Positions 1-7,224 of a stretch of DNA of 23,202 bases are shown here, piece by piece. This DNA comes from an uncultured Cetobacterium sp. Lineage in GTDB: Bacteria; Fusobacteriota; Fusobacteriia; Fusobacteriales; Fusobacteriaceae. How positions within the stretch are numbered: position 1 is the first letter of the stretch; every line of letters begins with the position of its first letter. The notes beneath the pieces were generated by a model that saw only the letters and a program-made list of their open reading frames with translations, was not told where the DNA came from and searched no databases. The stretch is from positions 1-23,202 of the forward strand of contig CAAFWD010000092.1 in assembly GCA_900766645.1 (NCBI GenBank). Direction: 5' to 3'. Made by a program: the position numbers and the translations under genes.

Positions 1-19
1 ACGTGTGCTCTTCCGATCT
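1..19. other. Illumina adapter remnant (not genomic)
   Basis: These 19 bases are the reverse complement of the start of the TruSeq adapter that begins AGATCGGAAGAGCACACGT. They are identical, in opposite orientation, to the first 19 bases of the adapter at the right end. This is library sequence left on the assembled contig, so anything translated through it is artificial. Confidence 0.97.
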
Positions 20-353
20 CCATATGCATATTCCCTATATTTACTTTTCTTATTGGTACTCCTCCCTCAACAAGTTTTACAATGTCCTGAGGTGTTTCTG
101 CTATAATTGCAATAAGCTGTCTAGGAGCAGCTTTATGAATTATATCAATGGTCTTCTGAATTGAAAAATATCTTGTTTGTACGTTCTTAGGTGCTGCTAA
201 GTCCATTAAATTTTGTCTTGTTGAATTTTGAGAAACATCATCATTTGGTACTAGTAATAAATTTGCTCCTGAATGTTGTGCCCAAGATGTAGCTACCTGT
301 CCATGAATTAACCTATTATCAATTCTCACTAACACAATATTTGGTTCTGCCAT
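20..353 (-). CDS. PTS mannose/sorbose-family IIB subunit, 3' end missing
   Basis: Cytoplasmic phosphocarrier of a mannose-type phosphotransferase system: it takes phosphate from IIA on a histidine and passes it to the sugar during import through IIC/IID. About 111 codons are present; the family is usually about 155-165 residues, so the C-terminal third is lost at the contig edge. The protein starts MAEPNIVLVRIDNRLIHGQV, and His17 in the DNRLIHGQV motif is the expected phosphorylation site. A later segment ending VNIGNMH also fits the family. The ATG at 353 has a good ribosome-binding site (AGAGGTGG) just upstream and a strong promoter at 403-430. The divergent GntR-family gene is the likely regulator. 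Galactosamine/hexosamine-type PTS is my guess for substrate; the remaining subunits lie off the contig, so specificity cannot be read. Confidence 0.88.
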
Positions 354-381
354 AATTACCACCTCTAAAATTTGTTATGTT

Positions 382-389
382 GTACGTAC
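382..389. promoter_or_regulatory. Palindrome GTACGTAC, candidate GntR operator
   Basis: An 8-bp perfect palindrome in the leader of the PTS gene, about 7-15 bases after its predicted transcription start. A related GGTATAC sequence (minus strand) overlaps the -10 box. HutC-type GntR proteins bind short GT...AC palindromes, so these two sites are candidates for the neighbouring regulator. The assignment is inference. Confidence 0.35.
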
Positions 390-402
390 CTCTTTTGATA
401 GG

Positions 403-430
403 AGTATACCACATTTTTCTAGCGTGTCAA
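403..430 (-). promoter_or_regulatory. Promoter of the PTS IIB gene
   Basis: On the minus strand a consensus -35 TTGACA (425-430) is followed after 16 bases by -10 TATACT (403-408). It points leftward into the PTS gene, with a leader of roughly 40 bases. Confidence 0.75.
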
Positions 431-463
431 TATCTCTAGAAAATATTTTTTCATATTTTCTTC

Positions 464-492
464 TTGGTTTTCTAAAAAAAAAATGCTATTAT
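464..492 (+). promoter_or_regulatory. Promoter of the gntR gene
   Basis: TTGGTT (464-469), a 17-base spacer that includes a long A-run, and TATTAT (487-492) preceded by TGC, an extended -10. It is divergent from the PTS promoter, so one regulator bound between them could affect both. Confidence 0.55.
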
Positions 493-529
493 TTCACTAA
501 TCATTAATTTGTGTTTTAAGGAGAGCTAT

Positions 530-1273
530 ATGAAAAAATTAAACAAAGATAGTCGAATTGCCCTTTATTACCAACTTGTAGATATTATTCTTAAAGATAT
601 TGAAAGTGGAGTTTTAAAAGAGGAGTCCAAGCTTCCTTCTGAGAGAGAGTTTTGTGAAAAATATGAAATTAGTAGAGCTACTGTTAGACAAGCTATTGCC
701 GAGCTTGAAAAAAATAATATAATCTATAAAATTCAAGGGAAAGGGACATTTATTGCTCCTAAAAAAATGGATCAACCATTAGTTAAATTTTATAGTTTTA
801 CTGAAGAAATGAAAAAACTTGGAAAAATTCCAAAATCTAAAATTTTAGATTTTGCTTTAGAAAAAAGTAACGATAAAATTTCAAAAATTTTAAATATTGA
901 ACCTTCTAATAAAGTTTATAAAATAGTTAGATTGCGTTTAACTGATGATGTTCCCCTTATATATGAAACTACATATTTACCTGCAAATATTTTTCCAAAA
1001 TTAACATTAAAACAATTAGAAAAATCACCACTATATGAAGTTTTAAAAAATAAATATGATATAAAATTTTCTAAAGCGGAAGAATCATTTCTTCCTATTC
1101 TTCCTCAAATAAAAGAGGCTAATCTTTTAGATATATCCATTGATAGTCCTTGTATAAAAATAGAAAGGATTACGTATTCTGAAGAAAATATTATTGAATT
1201 CACTGAAAGTGTCGCAAGAGGAGATAAATTTAAATATAAAGTTATTTTAAATGCTGAAAACTCGACATTTTAA
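530..1273 (+). CDS. GntR/HutC-family transcriptional regulator with UTRA domain
   Basis: One-domain-sensing repressor or activator of 247 aa. Residues about 8-75 form the GntR winged helix (SKLPSEREFCEKYEISRATV is the typical signature, followed by a QGKGTF wing). Residues about 90-240 form a UTRA/chorismate-lyase-like ligand domain, which in this family usually binds a sugar phosphate or related small molecule. The ATG at 530 is chosen because AAGGAG lies at 518-523; an in-frame TTG at 509 upstream has no such site. The gene is divergent from the truncated PTS IIB gene, making that PTS operon its probable target; the effector is probably the PTS product (inference). It ends at a strong hairpin terminator. 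Confidence 0.9.
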   Translation: MKKLNKDSRIALYYQLVDIILKDIESGVLKEESKLPSEREFCEKYEISRATVRQAIAELEKNNIIYKIQGKGTFIAPKKMDQPLVKFYSFTEEMKKLGKIPKSKILDFALEKSNDKISKILNIEPSNKVYKIVRLRLTDDVPLIYETTYLPANIFPKLTLKQLEKSPLYEVLKNKYDIKFSKAEESFLPILPQIKEANLLDISIDSPCIKIERITYSEENIIEFTESVARGDKFKYKVILNAENSTF

Positions 1274-1274
1274 A

Positions 1275-1298
1275 AAAAGCACCCTTTTGGGTGCTTTT
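1275..1298. terminator. Bidirectional terminator between gntR and the ABC binding-protein gene
   Basis: Ten-base-pair stem AAAAGCACCC/GGGTGCTTTT with a TTTT loop. The A and T flanks give a U-tract on either strand, and the two convergent genes end immediately on each side. Confidence 0.85.
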
Positions 1299-1299
1299 A

Positions 1300-2604
1300 C
1301 TATTTATTTATTCTATTAAATCTTTTTATAATTCTATCTGATTCTTTAACAACTTTCTTTACTATTTTATCTACTGGTTCTTTCCCTTCATAATTTGATT
1401 CCATTGCTTGAACCATTTTTTCTCTAACTTCTGGGAATACTCCTAATATTGCACCTTGAGTTGCTGGAGTATTTTTAGTCTCTTGGATTTCATCAATAGC
1501 TGTTTGGAATTGAGGGAATTTTACTACATTCTCTTTCATTTCAGCTGTTTCATATGATCCTTTATTTACTGGATAATATCCTGTATTAACTGACCAATCA
1601 GATTGAACATCTTTTGAAACTGCATACTTTACAAAATCCCAAGCTGCTTTTTGTATTGACTCGTCTACAGAATTTGTTATCCAAAGCGATGCTCCCCCTA
1701 TTATACTTCCATTAAACTCTCCACTTTTACTTGGAATAAATCCTGTCCCAACTTCAAAGTTAGCATTATTTATAACTCCTCTTAACCCTGCTGATGAATC
1801 TAAATACATTGCAACTTTACCAGACGAGAATGCTGTTCTTGTTGAACTCCATTCCCTTCCATACGATGTTCCATATCCATTTTTATAGATCTCTCTAACC
1901 CATGTTAGTATCTCTGGAAGAGTTTTTTCATATGCTACTTCTGTTGGAATCTCTCCTGTTCTTCCGTTTTCTTTATTAACATATAGTTCATTTTCATTGG
2001 CAAGAAGTTGCTCTATAAACCAAGCATACATTATCATTGCAAATCCATATCTATCTGTAACTCCATTTGAATCTTTTTTAGTTAATTTTTCAGAATACTC
2101 TAAAATTTCTGCATAACTTTTTGGTGCTTTTTCTGGATCTAATCCTGCTTCCCTAAAAGCATCTTTATTATAAACTAAAATGGCTGATGATGAGTTAAAT
2201 GGCATTGAATACAACTCCCCATTTACTCTATAATAATTTAATAAAGCACCCTCTAATTTTGTTACATCAAATTTGTCATCTTTTATAAATTTTTCCATTG
2301 GAGTTATAGCTCCACTTCTATACATAAATGCTGTAGAAACATCATTCATTTGAACTAAAGCAGGTGCTTCCTTAGTTCCAGATACTGCTTTAAATTTTGC
2401 TATTGATTCCTCATAACTTCCTTGGAAAATAGCTTCTATCTCTACCTTATCCTGACTTCCGTTATAGTCTTCTACAATCTTTTCCATTGCTTTTTGTAAC
2501 TGTCCACTTAGTGAATACCAAAATACCACTTTTTCTTTTGCTAAAGATGTTGTACTCATTGCTGTTCCCAAAGCTAAAACTAATAACGATTTTAATCCTT
2601 TCAT
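1300..2604 (-). CDS. ugpB: UgpB-like periplasmic binding protein (glycerol-3-phosphate / glycerophosphodiester ABC transport)
   Basis: Extracytoplasmic solute-binding protein of 434 aa, last gene of a four-gene leftward operon. A Sec signal peptide occupies residues 1-22 (hydrophobic core, then SLA before KEK); there is no lipobox cysteine, so it should be free in a periplasm, which suits a diderm. The body matches family 1 binding proteins of the UgpB branch: GSYEES near residue 62, PFNSSS at 135-140, SSAGL, GGASLW, TGYYPV and FPEVRE segments correspond to the ligand-contacting stretches of E. coli UgpB. At the position where I expect a glutamate in E. coli UgpB, this protein seems to have Asp88 (MNDVS). 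It starts 21 bases after the permease stop with GGAGGG as ribosome-binding site. Function is supported by the adjacent UgpQ-type diesterase; the exact substrate is inferred. Confidence 0.85.
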   Translation of the reverse strand: MKGLKSLLVLALGTAMSTTSLAKEKVVFWYSLSGQLQKAMEKIVEDYNGSQDKVEIEAIFQGSYEESIAKFKAVSGTKEAPALVQMNDVSTAFMYRSGAITPMEKFIKDDKFDVTKLEGALLNYYRVNGELYSMPFNSSSAILVYNKDAFREAGLDPEKAPKSYAEILEYSEKLTKKDSNGVTDRYGFAMIMYAWFIEQLLANENELYVNKENGRTGEIPTEVAYEKTLPEILTWVREIYKNGYGTSYGREWSSTRTAFSSGKVAMYLDSSAGLRGVINNANFEVGTGFIPSKSGEFNGSIIGGASLWITNSVDESIQKAAWDFVKYAVSKDVQSDWSVNTGYYPVNKGSYETAEMKENVVKFPQFQTAIDEIQETKNTPATQGAILGVFPEVREKMVQAMESNYEGKEPVDKIVKKVVKESDRIIKRFNRINK

Positions 2605-2625
2605 TTTTCCCTCCAGTTTTATTTT

Positions 2626-3429
2626 TTATTCCTTTACCGCCCCTGATACCAATCCTTTCTCTAGCTGTTTTTGCCCTAAGAAAAGAACTAATAATGATGG
2701 TACTATAACCATTACTACTGCTGCCATTAAAACTCCAAAATTTGTTCCTTCTTCTGACTTTATCATTTTCAATCCTATTTGAATTGTTCTAGATTCTGGT
2801 CTTGTAGATACCATTAGTGGCCATAAATACATATTCCAAATAGACAGAAATGAATATACTCCCCATGTGCTTAATATTCCTTTTGATAATGGTATAACTA
2901 TTCTTCCATAGATGTATAAATGGTTACACCCATCTATCTTAGCTGCTTCTATTAGAGATTTATTTAAAGTTCTAAATTGTTGAACCATTAAAAAAACTCC
3001 CAAACCATTTGAAATAAAAGGTAAGATTATTCCTAACCTTGTATTCAAAAGTCCCATTTTTAAAACTGTGAAATAATTAGGTACAAATATTGCTTCCCAT
3101 GGTACGAATATTGCACCTATTACTATTAAATATATTATTTTTTTCTCTTTAAACTCCACAAATACAAGAGCATAAGCTGTTGCACTACAAATTAATAATT
3201 GAAGTACCATTGCTGACAATGCAGTGCTTAAGCTATTAAAGAAAAATTGTACAATAGGAATATTCTCTATTAAATTCCCGTAATTTTCAAAAGAAATATT
3301 TTGAGGTAATAATTTTCCCCCCATAATATCTGCTGTAGTCATAAAACTAGATGTTATACAGTAGATTATTGGAAAAAATATAAAAAGTGCTGAAACTATT
3401 AATAAAAAATAAAATATGTATTTTTTCAT
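2626..3429 (-). CDS. ugpE: ABC transporter permease, UgpE-like
   Basis: Inner-membrane permease of 267 aa with six predicted membrane segments, the second permease of the sugar/glycerol-phosphate ABC importer. The cytoplasmic EAA loop is clear (EAAKIDGCNHLYIYGRIVIP), which docks the ATPase. It starts one base after the upstream permease gene ends; its GGAAGG ribosome-binding site lies inside the end of that gene, so translation is probably coupled. It pairs with the UgpA-like permease and the UgpB-like binding protein. No ATP-binding subunit is encoded in the window. Confidence 0.87.
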   Translation of the reverse strand: MKKYIFYFLLIVSALFIFFPIIYCITSSFMTTADIMGGKLLPQNISFENYGNLIENIPIVQFFFNSLSTALSAMVLQLLICSATAYALVFVEFKEKKIIYLIVIGAIFVPWEAIFVPNYFTVLKMGLLNTRLGIILPFISNGLGVFLMVQQFRTLNKSLIEAAKIDGCNHLYIYGRIVIPLSKGILSTWGVYSFLSIWNMYLWPLMVSTRPESRTIQIGLKMIKSEEGTNFGVLMAAVVMVIVPSLLVLFLGQKQLEKGLVSGAVKE

Positions 3430-3430
3430 T

Positions 3431-4303
3431 TTACTGGTAATGAACCTTCCTTTCTAGTTTAAATTTAAATATCATTATTATTGTAATTATTGTTAATAAA
3501 ACTAATCCCTGTGTACTTGCATAATCAAATCTATAATTTGTAAATGCTGTTTTATAAATACTATAAACTAAGAAATTTGTTGAATTTGAAGGTCCCCCTC
3601 CAGTAAGAATATCTACTTGTCCAAAACTTTGAAAAGATTTTAGTGTTGTGGTAATCAATAAATAAAATAAACTTGGACTTAAAAGAGGTATTGTTACTTT
3701 AAAAAGTTTTGTAAAATAACCTACCCCATCGATTTCACAACTTTCATCTATCTCTTGACTTATATTTTGAAGTCCTGCAGTTAAAACTAAGAAGCCAAAT
3801 CCAATATTCATCCAAATTGTTGCTATGGCTACTGCCCAAATAGCATATCTAGAATCCGTAAACCAGTTAATTGGAAGAACACCAAAAAAACTTAGAACCT
3901 CATTTACCATTCCGATGCTTGGATGAAAAAGAAAAAGCACAATGCTTGCACTTGCCGAAACTGAAACTCCCATACTTGATGAAAATATAACCCTAAAAAA
4001 TGATATCCCTTTTAATTTTTCATTACAAATAATTGCCAAGAAAAATGCAATTATCAAACTACAACTTACAGTTATCAAAGAGAATTTAAAAGTAGATAAT
4101 AAGCTTTCATAAAATGAACTATCTGTAAATAACTCTATGTAATTTTCAAACCCAGCAAATTCTACTATTTTTCCCTTATCATTTGTAAAAGTAAAGGAAT
4201 ATACTAATGTTTTTAAAAGTGGGTATAGATAAAAAACTGAAATTATAATTATTGATGGTAATGAAAACAGAATTCCCGTTAAACTATTTCTATTACTTTT
4301 CAT
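3431..4303 (-). CDS. ugpA: ABC transporter permease, UgpA-like
   Basis: Inner-membrane permease of 290 aa with about six hydrophobic segments, first permease of the importer. Its EAA-type loop is present but divergent: ESCEIDGVGYFTKLFKVTIP, with ESC in place of EAA and the IDG core kept. A typical N-terminal LPSIIIISVFYLYPLLKTLVYS segment of this family begins near residue 15. The ribosome-binding site is GGGGAGAGG just before the ATG. It lies 10 bases after the ugpQ gene. Confidence 0.87.
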   Translation of the reverse strand: MKSNRNSLTGILFSLPSIIIISVFYLYPLLKTLVYSFTFTNDKGKIVEFAGFENYIELFTDSSFYESLLSTFKFSLITVSCSLIIAFFLAIICNEKLKGISFFRVIFSSSMGVSVSASASIVLFLFHPSIGMVNEVLSFFGVLPINWFTDSRYAIWAVAIATIWMNIGFGFLVLTAGLQNISQEIDESCEIDGVGYFTKLFKVTIPLLSPSLFYLLITTTLKSFQSFGQVDILTGGGPSNSTNFLVYSIYKTAFTNYRFDYASTQGLVLLTIITIIMIFKFKLERKVHYQ

Positions 4304-4313
4304 TTCCTCTCCC

Positions 4314-5024
4314 CTATTTAATAAATCTTTCTGGATAATTTGTTATAATACTATCTACTCCCATATCTCTAACTTTCTCTCCATCTTCAATAAAATTTAC
4401 TGTCCATACATTTACCATTTTCCCTGAAGATTTCACCTTTTTAACCTGTTCTTTATTTAAAAAACTTTTACCTGGATGATAACTAAAAATTTCAAATTCC
4501 ATAGAATCTAAATATCTATTAACATCTATTAGATTTGATTCTAATAACACCCCTATCTTTATTGTCGAATCCAACTCTTTTATATTTTTTAAAAGATTAT
4601 GACTAAATGATGAAACTACTATATCAATATGTTTATAATCTTTTAAAAAATTAACTAGAGTTTTTTCTGTTCCTCTATTTTCTACAGAATTTTCCTCTTT
4701 TAATTCTATATTTATAAATTTGTCTTCTGGAATAATATCCATTACTTCTTTTAAAGTTGGAATTTTTTCCCCTTTAAATTTTTCAGAAAACCAAGATCCT
4801 GCATCTAATTTTTTTAATTCAGCAAGAGTAAAGTCTTTTAAATTTCCTTTTCCGTTACTTGTTCTTTCTAATGTCCAATCGTGAAATACAACTAACTCTC
4901 CATCCTTTGTTTGTTGTACATCAAACTCTAATCCATCAACACCCATTTCAAATGCCATTTTAAATGCTGCTAATGTATTTTCCGGAGCTGATCCTGATGC
5001 TCCCCTATGACCTAATATTCTCAT
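4314..5024 (-). CDS. ugpQ: Glycerophosphodiester phosphodiesterase, cytoplasmic
   Basis: Hydrolyses glycerophosphodiesters (deacylated phospholipids) to glycerol-3-phosphate and an alcohol. The 236-aa GDPD barrel has all signature residues near the N terminus: His6-Arg7 in GHRGASGSAPENT, Glu33 and Asp35 in LEFDV, and His48 in FHDWTLERT, which serve metal binding and catalysis. There is no signal peptide, so it acts in the cytoplasm like UgpQ rather than in the periplasm like GlpQ. As first gene of the operon with UgpA, UgpE and UgpB homologues it would process diesters imported by them. AGAGGAG precedes the ATG. Confidence 0.92.
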   Translation of the reverse strand: MRILGHRGASGSAPENTLAAFKMAFEMGVDGLEFDVQQTKDGELVVFHDWTLERTSNGKGNLKDFTLAELKKLDAGSWFSEKFKGEKIPTLKEVMDIIPEDKFINIELKEENSVENRGTEKTLVNFLKDYKHIDIVVSSFSHNLLKNIKELDSTIKIGVLLESNLIDVNRYLDSMEFEIFSYHPGKSFLNKEQVKKVKSSGKMVNVWTVNFIEDGEKVRDMGVDSIITNYPERFIK

Positions 5025-5073
5025 CGCTTCTCCTCTTTTTATTTTTTGGTTGTTTTTTTATCTTTTTATGATC

Positions 5074-5101
5074 ATTATACAACACTTTTGTTAAAATTCA
5101 A
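5074..5101 (-). promoter_or_regulatory. Promoter of the ugpQAEB operon
   Basis: Minus-strand TTGAAT (5096-5101), 16-base spacer, then TATAAT (5074-5079), about 50 bases before the ugpQ start. No obvious Pho-box direct repeats were recognised around it. Confidence 0.6.
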
Positions 5102-5122
5102 TTAAAATTGTGTTAAAAATAA

Positions 5123-5151
5123 AAAAAATCGCACTATATATGCGATTTTTT
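5123..5151 (-). terminator. Terminator of the cation-efflux gene
   Basis: Eleven-base-pair stem AAAAAATCGCA/TGCGATTTTTT with a 7-base loop and a T-run on the minus strand. It overlaps the stop codon of the CDF gene and insulates the ugp promoter from it. Confidence 0.8.
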
Positions 5152-6379
5152 AATATATTAGTGAATCTATATGAACATCTACACTCTTTACTACTGGAAA
5201 ATCTTCTATTATTGAAAGCTCTAAATCATCCGCTATTTTATGAGCCTCATAAACTGTCATATCCTTTGATACTCTAATGTGAAAAAGTAAAAAGATCTTA
5301 TCTCCTGATTTCCTCATCACTATATCGTGTACATTTGTTAGATCTGTATTTTCATATATATAATTTTCAATTTCACTTATAAACTCTTTATCTTGCTTAT
5401 CCAAAATCATATTTGTTGTTTCAAAAATTACACTTAATCCCTCTTTAAAAATTACTAATGCAACAAGAATACTTATTATTGTATCAAATATTGGATTTAC
5501 ATATATTGATAAAATAATAGCCACAATAACTCCTAACGATGAGAATATATCATTTCTGCTATCTTTTGCATCTGCAATTAATGCTGCATTTTCTGTTTTT
5601 AATCCTACTCTTATTTTTTGTTTATACATAAAATATTTTACTACTGAAGAAAATCCTGCAAAAAATACTGTAGACATCGCTGGAATTTCATGAGTTTTTT
5701 TCAATATTAAAGCCTCAACTCCATTTTTAGTTAATTCAAACGCTGTTAAAATCATAAAAATTCCCATTATAACACCAATTACACTCTCTATACGTTCATG
5801 CCCAAATGGATGATCCTCATCCTCTGGAATATTACTAAAATGTATCCCTAATAAAATTCCTGAAGATGTTACTACATCAGATAAAGAGTTAAATCCATCA
5901 GCTACCAAAGCTCTTGACTTTCCGGTAATTCCAAATGATATCTTCGTTGCTGCTAAAATTATATTCCAAAAAATTGAATTTAAAACTATCTTGGTTCCCT
6001 CTACTTTTCTATCCTCTTTTTTATCTTTTTCTCTTACTGTATAAACTCCATTTTCTTCCTTTTTAAATCCTAATTTTTTTAAAAAATTTTCTAATTCTTT
6101 TGATTCTTTTACTACTATATCCCCTTTTTTTATCTTTTTATTTACTATAAAATGTAGCAGTTTACTTCCGTACGACTTATATCTTTCCTCATCTTTTATA
6201 AATATTTTTTTTAAAGTATATACTTCACCATCTTTCGTAAAACACGCATACCCTATAATTTCATCTTTTTTTTCAACTGTAAAATATTCTCCACTTTCAA
6301 TTAAATTAAAATCTTTATCTATCTCTTTTATAAGTTTAATTTTTAATTTTATCTCTTCTGATGAATAACTTTTATACAT
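5150..6379 (-). CDS. Cation diffusion facilitator (metal/H+ antiporter) with N-terminal GNAT-like domain
   Basis: 409-aa inner-membrane metal exporter with an unusual front end. Residues about 130-325 are a CDF membrane domain with six segments; the transport site is Asp161/Asn164/Asp168 (DGFNSLSD) in helix 2 and Asp270/Asp273/Asp277 (ADAKDSRND) in helix 5, with the family's HPFGHERIE loop at 190-198. Residues 326-409 are the cytoplasmic ferredoxin-like domain with VHDI, LLFHIRV, EAHKIAD and VHID histidines typical of its zinc sites. Residues 1-115 look like a small GNAT acetyltransferase fold: GYACFTKDGEVYTLKKIFI, YKSYGSKLL near the acetyl-CoA loop and a final FLKKLGFKKEENGVY strand-helix. 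The acetyl-CoA loop is degenerate, so activity is doubtful. The ATG at 6379 follows TAGGAGGGG. Metal specificity (Zn, Mn, Fe) cannot be told. Confidence 0.88.
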   Translation of the reverse strand: MYKSYSSEEIKLKIKLIKEIDKDFNLIESGEYFTVEKKDEIIGYACFTKDGEVYTLKKIFIKDEERYKSYGSKLLHFIVNKKIKKGDIVVKESKELENFLKKLGFKKEENGVYTVREKDKKEDRKVEGTKIVLNSIFWNIILAATKISFGITGKSRALVADGFNSLSDVVTSSGILLGIHFSNIPEDEDHPFGHERIESVIGVIMGIFMILTAFELTKNGVEALILKKTHEIPAMSTVFFAGFSSVVKYFMYKQKIRVGLKTENAALIADAKDSRNDIFSSLGVIVAIILSIYVNPIFDTIISILVALVIFKEGLSVIFETTNMILDKQDKEFISEIENYIYENTDLTNVHDIVMRKSGDKIFLLFHIRVSKDMTVYEAHKIADDLELSIIEDFPVVKSVDVHIDSLIY

Positions 6380-6412
6380 TTCCCCTCCTAAAACATTTCG
6401 ATTATTACATTT

Positions 6413-6421
6413 ATTATACCA
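6413..6421 (-). promoter_or_regulatory. Extended -10 promoter of the CDF gene
   Basis: TGGTATAAT on the minus strand, an extended -10 element about 33 bases before the start codon. No good -35 is visible, as often tolerated with extended -10 sites. Confidence 0.5.
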
Positions 6422-6456
6422 TTTTATTATGAATTTCTCTTTTTATTTTTTAACAA

Positions 6457-6486
6457 AAAAAGGATTAGTAAAAACTAATCCTTTTT
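6457..6486. terminator. Terminator after the 55-aa gene
   Basis: Thirteen-base-pair stem AAAAAGGATTAGT/ACTAATCCTTTTT with an AAAA loop, followed by a T-rich run on the minus strand. It separates the small-gene pair from the CDF promoter. Confidence 0.85.
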
Positions 6487-6490
6487 AATA

Positions 6491-6658
6491 TTATATTTTA
6501 AACAAAAAATGTTCTAATAACTTGATCGCACAATATATTGTCAATCCAACATAAGAACCTACAAAAAATATCAGGAAAAAATTTTTTACTATCTTGTCTA
6601 ACTTATCTTCTTTTTTCTCTAAAATATTATTCTCTTCTACTAAAGTCATTTTTTTCAT
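6491..6658 (-). CDS. Small single-pass membrane protein, 55 aa, unknown
   Basis: A short gene with ATG at 6658, an excellent ribosome-binding site (TTGGAGGATAAATT before the ATG) and a stop followed at once by a strong terminator. The protein has a charged N-terminal stretch (residues 7-25, alternating Lys/Glu/Asp), then a membrane segment around residues 26-46 (NFFLIFFVGSYVGLTIYC). It begins 41 bases after the stop of the upstream secreted protein gene and shares its terminator, so the two are probably one transcript. I do not recognise a family. Confidence 0.65.
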   Translation of the reverse strand: MKKMTLVEENNILEKKEDKLDKIVKNFFLIFFVGSYVGLTIYCAIKLLEHFLFKI

Positions 6659-6699
6659 AATTTATCCTCCAATTTTTTATTTTTAAAATTGAGGATGTT

Positions 6700-7059
6700 T
6701 TAAATTCTTAAAACTCTTTTAGAATATCTCTTTAAAATAGTATAATTATTAAATTCTTTATAGTTAAATGTAAAATTTAAGTTATTTGAATAGATTTTTA
6801 TAATTGGAGTAAATTCAAATCCAAATAAATAACTATTTCCATCACTATTTTCTATATCTTTTTTTATTAAATTTTTAACTGTATCATTATTTGAAGAAAT
6901 ATTTAATACCGCATATTTATCCACATTGTATTTAGGCACTGCTTTTATTTCTGATATTTCTAAAGTATATATATATCTTTTTTCTATTCCTTCATCTTTT
7001 AATTTTCCAAAAATTGAAATAATAAAAAGAAGAAGAAATATACTAATTTTTCTTTTCAT
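6700..7059 (-). CDS. Small secreted or membrane-anchored protein, unknown
   Basis: 119 aa from the second of two adjacent ATG codons; the first (7062) lies only two bases from the GGGGTG ribosome-binding site, so 7059 is favoured. Residues 4-18 are a hydrophobic signal or anchor segment after a KRK head. No cysteine follows, so it is not a lipoprotein, and no clear signal-peptidase site is seen. The rest (about 100 residues) is polar, rich in Asn, Ile, Tyr and Lys with alternating patterns that suggest beta strands. It is transcribed with the 55-aa membrane protein gene. No family recognised. Confidence 0.7.
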   Translation of the reverse strand: MKRKISIFLLLFIISIFGKLKDEGIEKRYIYTLEISEIKAVPKYNVDKYAVLNISSNNDTVKNLIKKDIENSDGNSYLFGFEFTPIIKIYSNNLNFTFNYKEFNNYTILKRYSKRVLRI

Positions 7060-7119
7060 CATTTCACCCCTTTATTATCTTTTATTCTTTATAATATTTT
7101 ATTTTTTATATTTTTACAG

Positions 7120-7138
7120 TTGTTATTCAGTATAACAA
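7120..7138. promoter_or_regulatory. Inverted repeat TTGTTAT-N5-ATAACAA, candidate operator
   Basis: A perfect 7-bp inverted repeat with a 5-base centre, about 60 bases before the secreted-protein gene. It resembles Rex-type sites (TTGTTAA...TTAACAA) but the centre length differs by one base, so the assignment to Rex is weak. Confidence 0.3.
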
Positions 7139-7195
7139 TTTTTTATATTTTTGAATACATATTTTTATATAATAAGTATTATTATATTTTTATAA

Positions 7196-7224
7196 TTGAC
7201 ATTCTTTTATAATAAGCGTATAAA
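7196..7224 (+). promoter_or_regulatory. Strong promoter of the 64-aa gene
   Basis: Perfect TTGACA (7196-7201), 17-base spacer, TATAAA (7219-7224). The next gene starts at 7355, which implies a 5' leader of about 120-125 bases. Confidence 0.7.

Noticed and set aside
2487..2708. 73-codon open frame on the plus strand.
   Set aside because: Antisense to the start of ugpB and end of ugpE, no ribosome-binding site, low-complexity hydrophobic translation.
6926..7135. 69-codon plus-strand open frame over the secreted-protein gene.
   Set aside because: Antisense, low-complexity, no ribosome-binding site.
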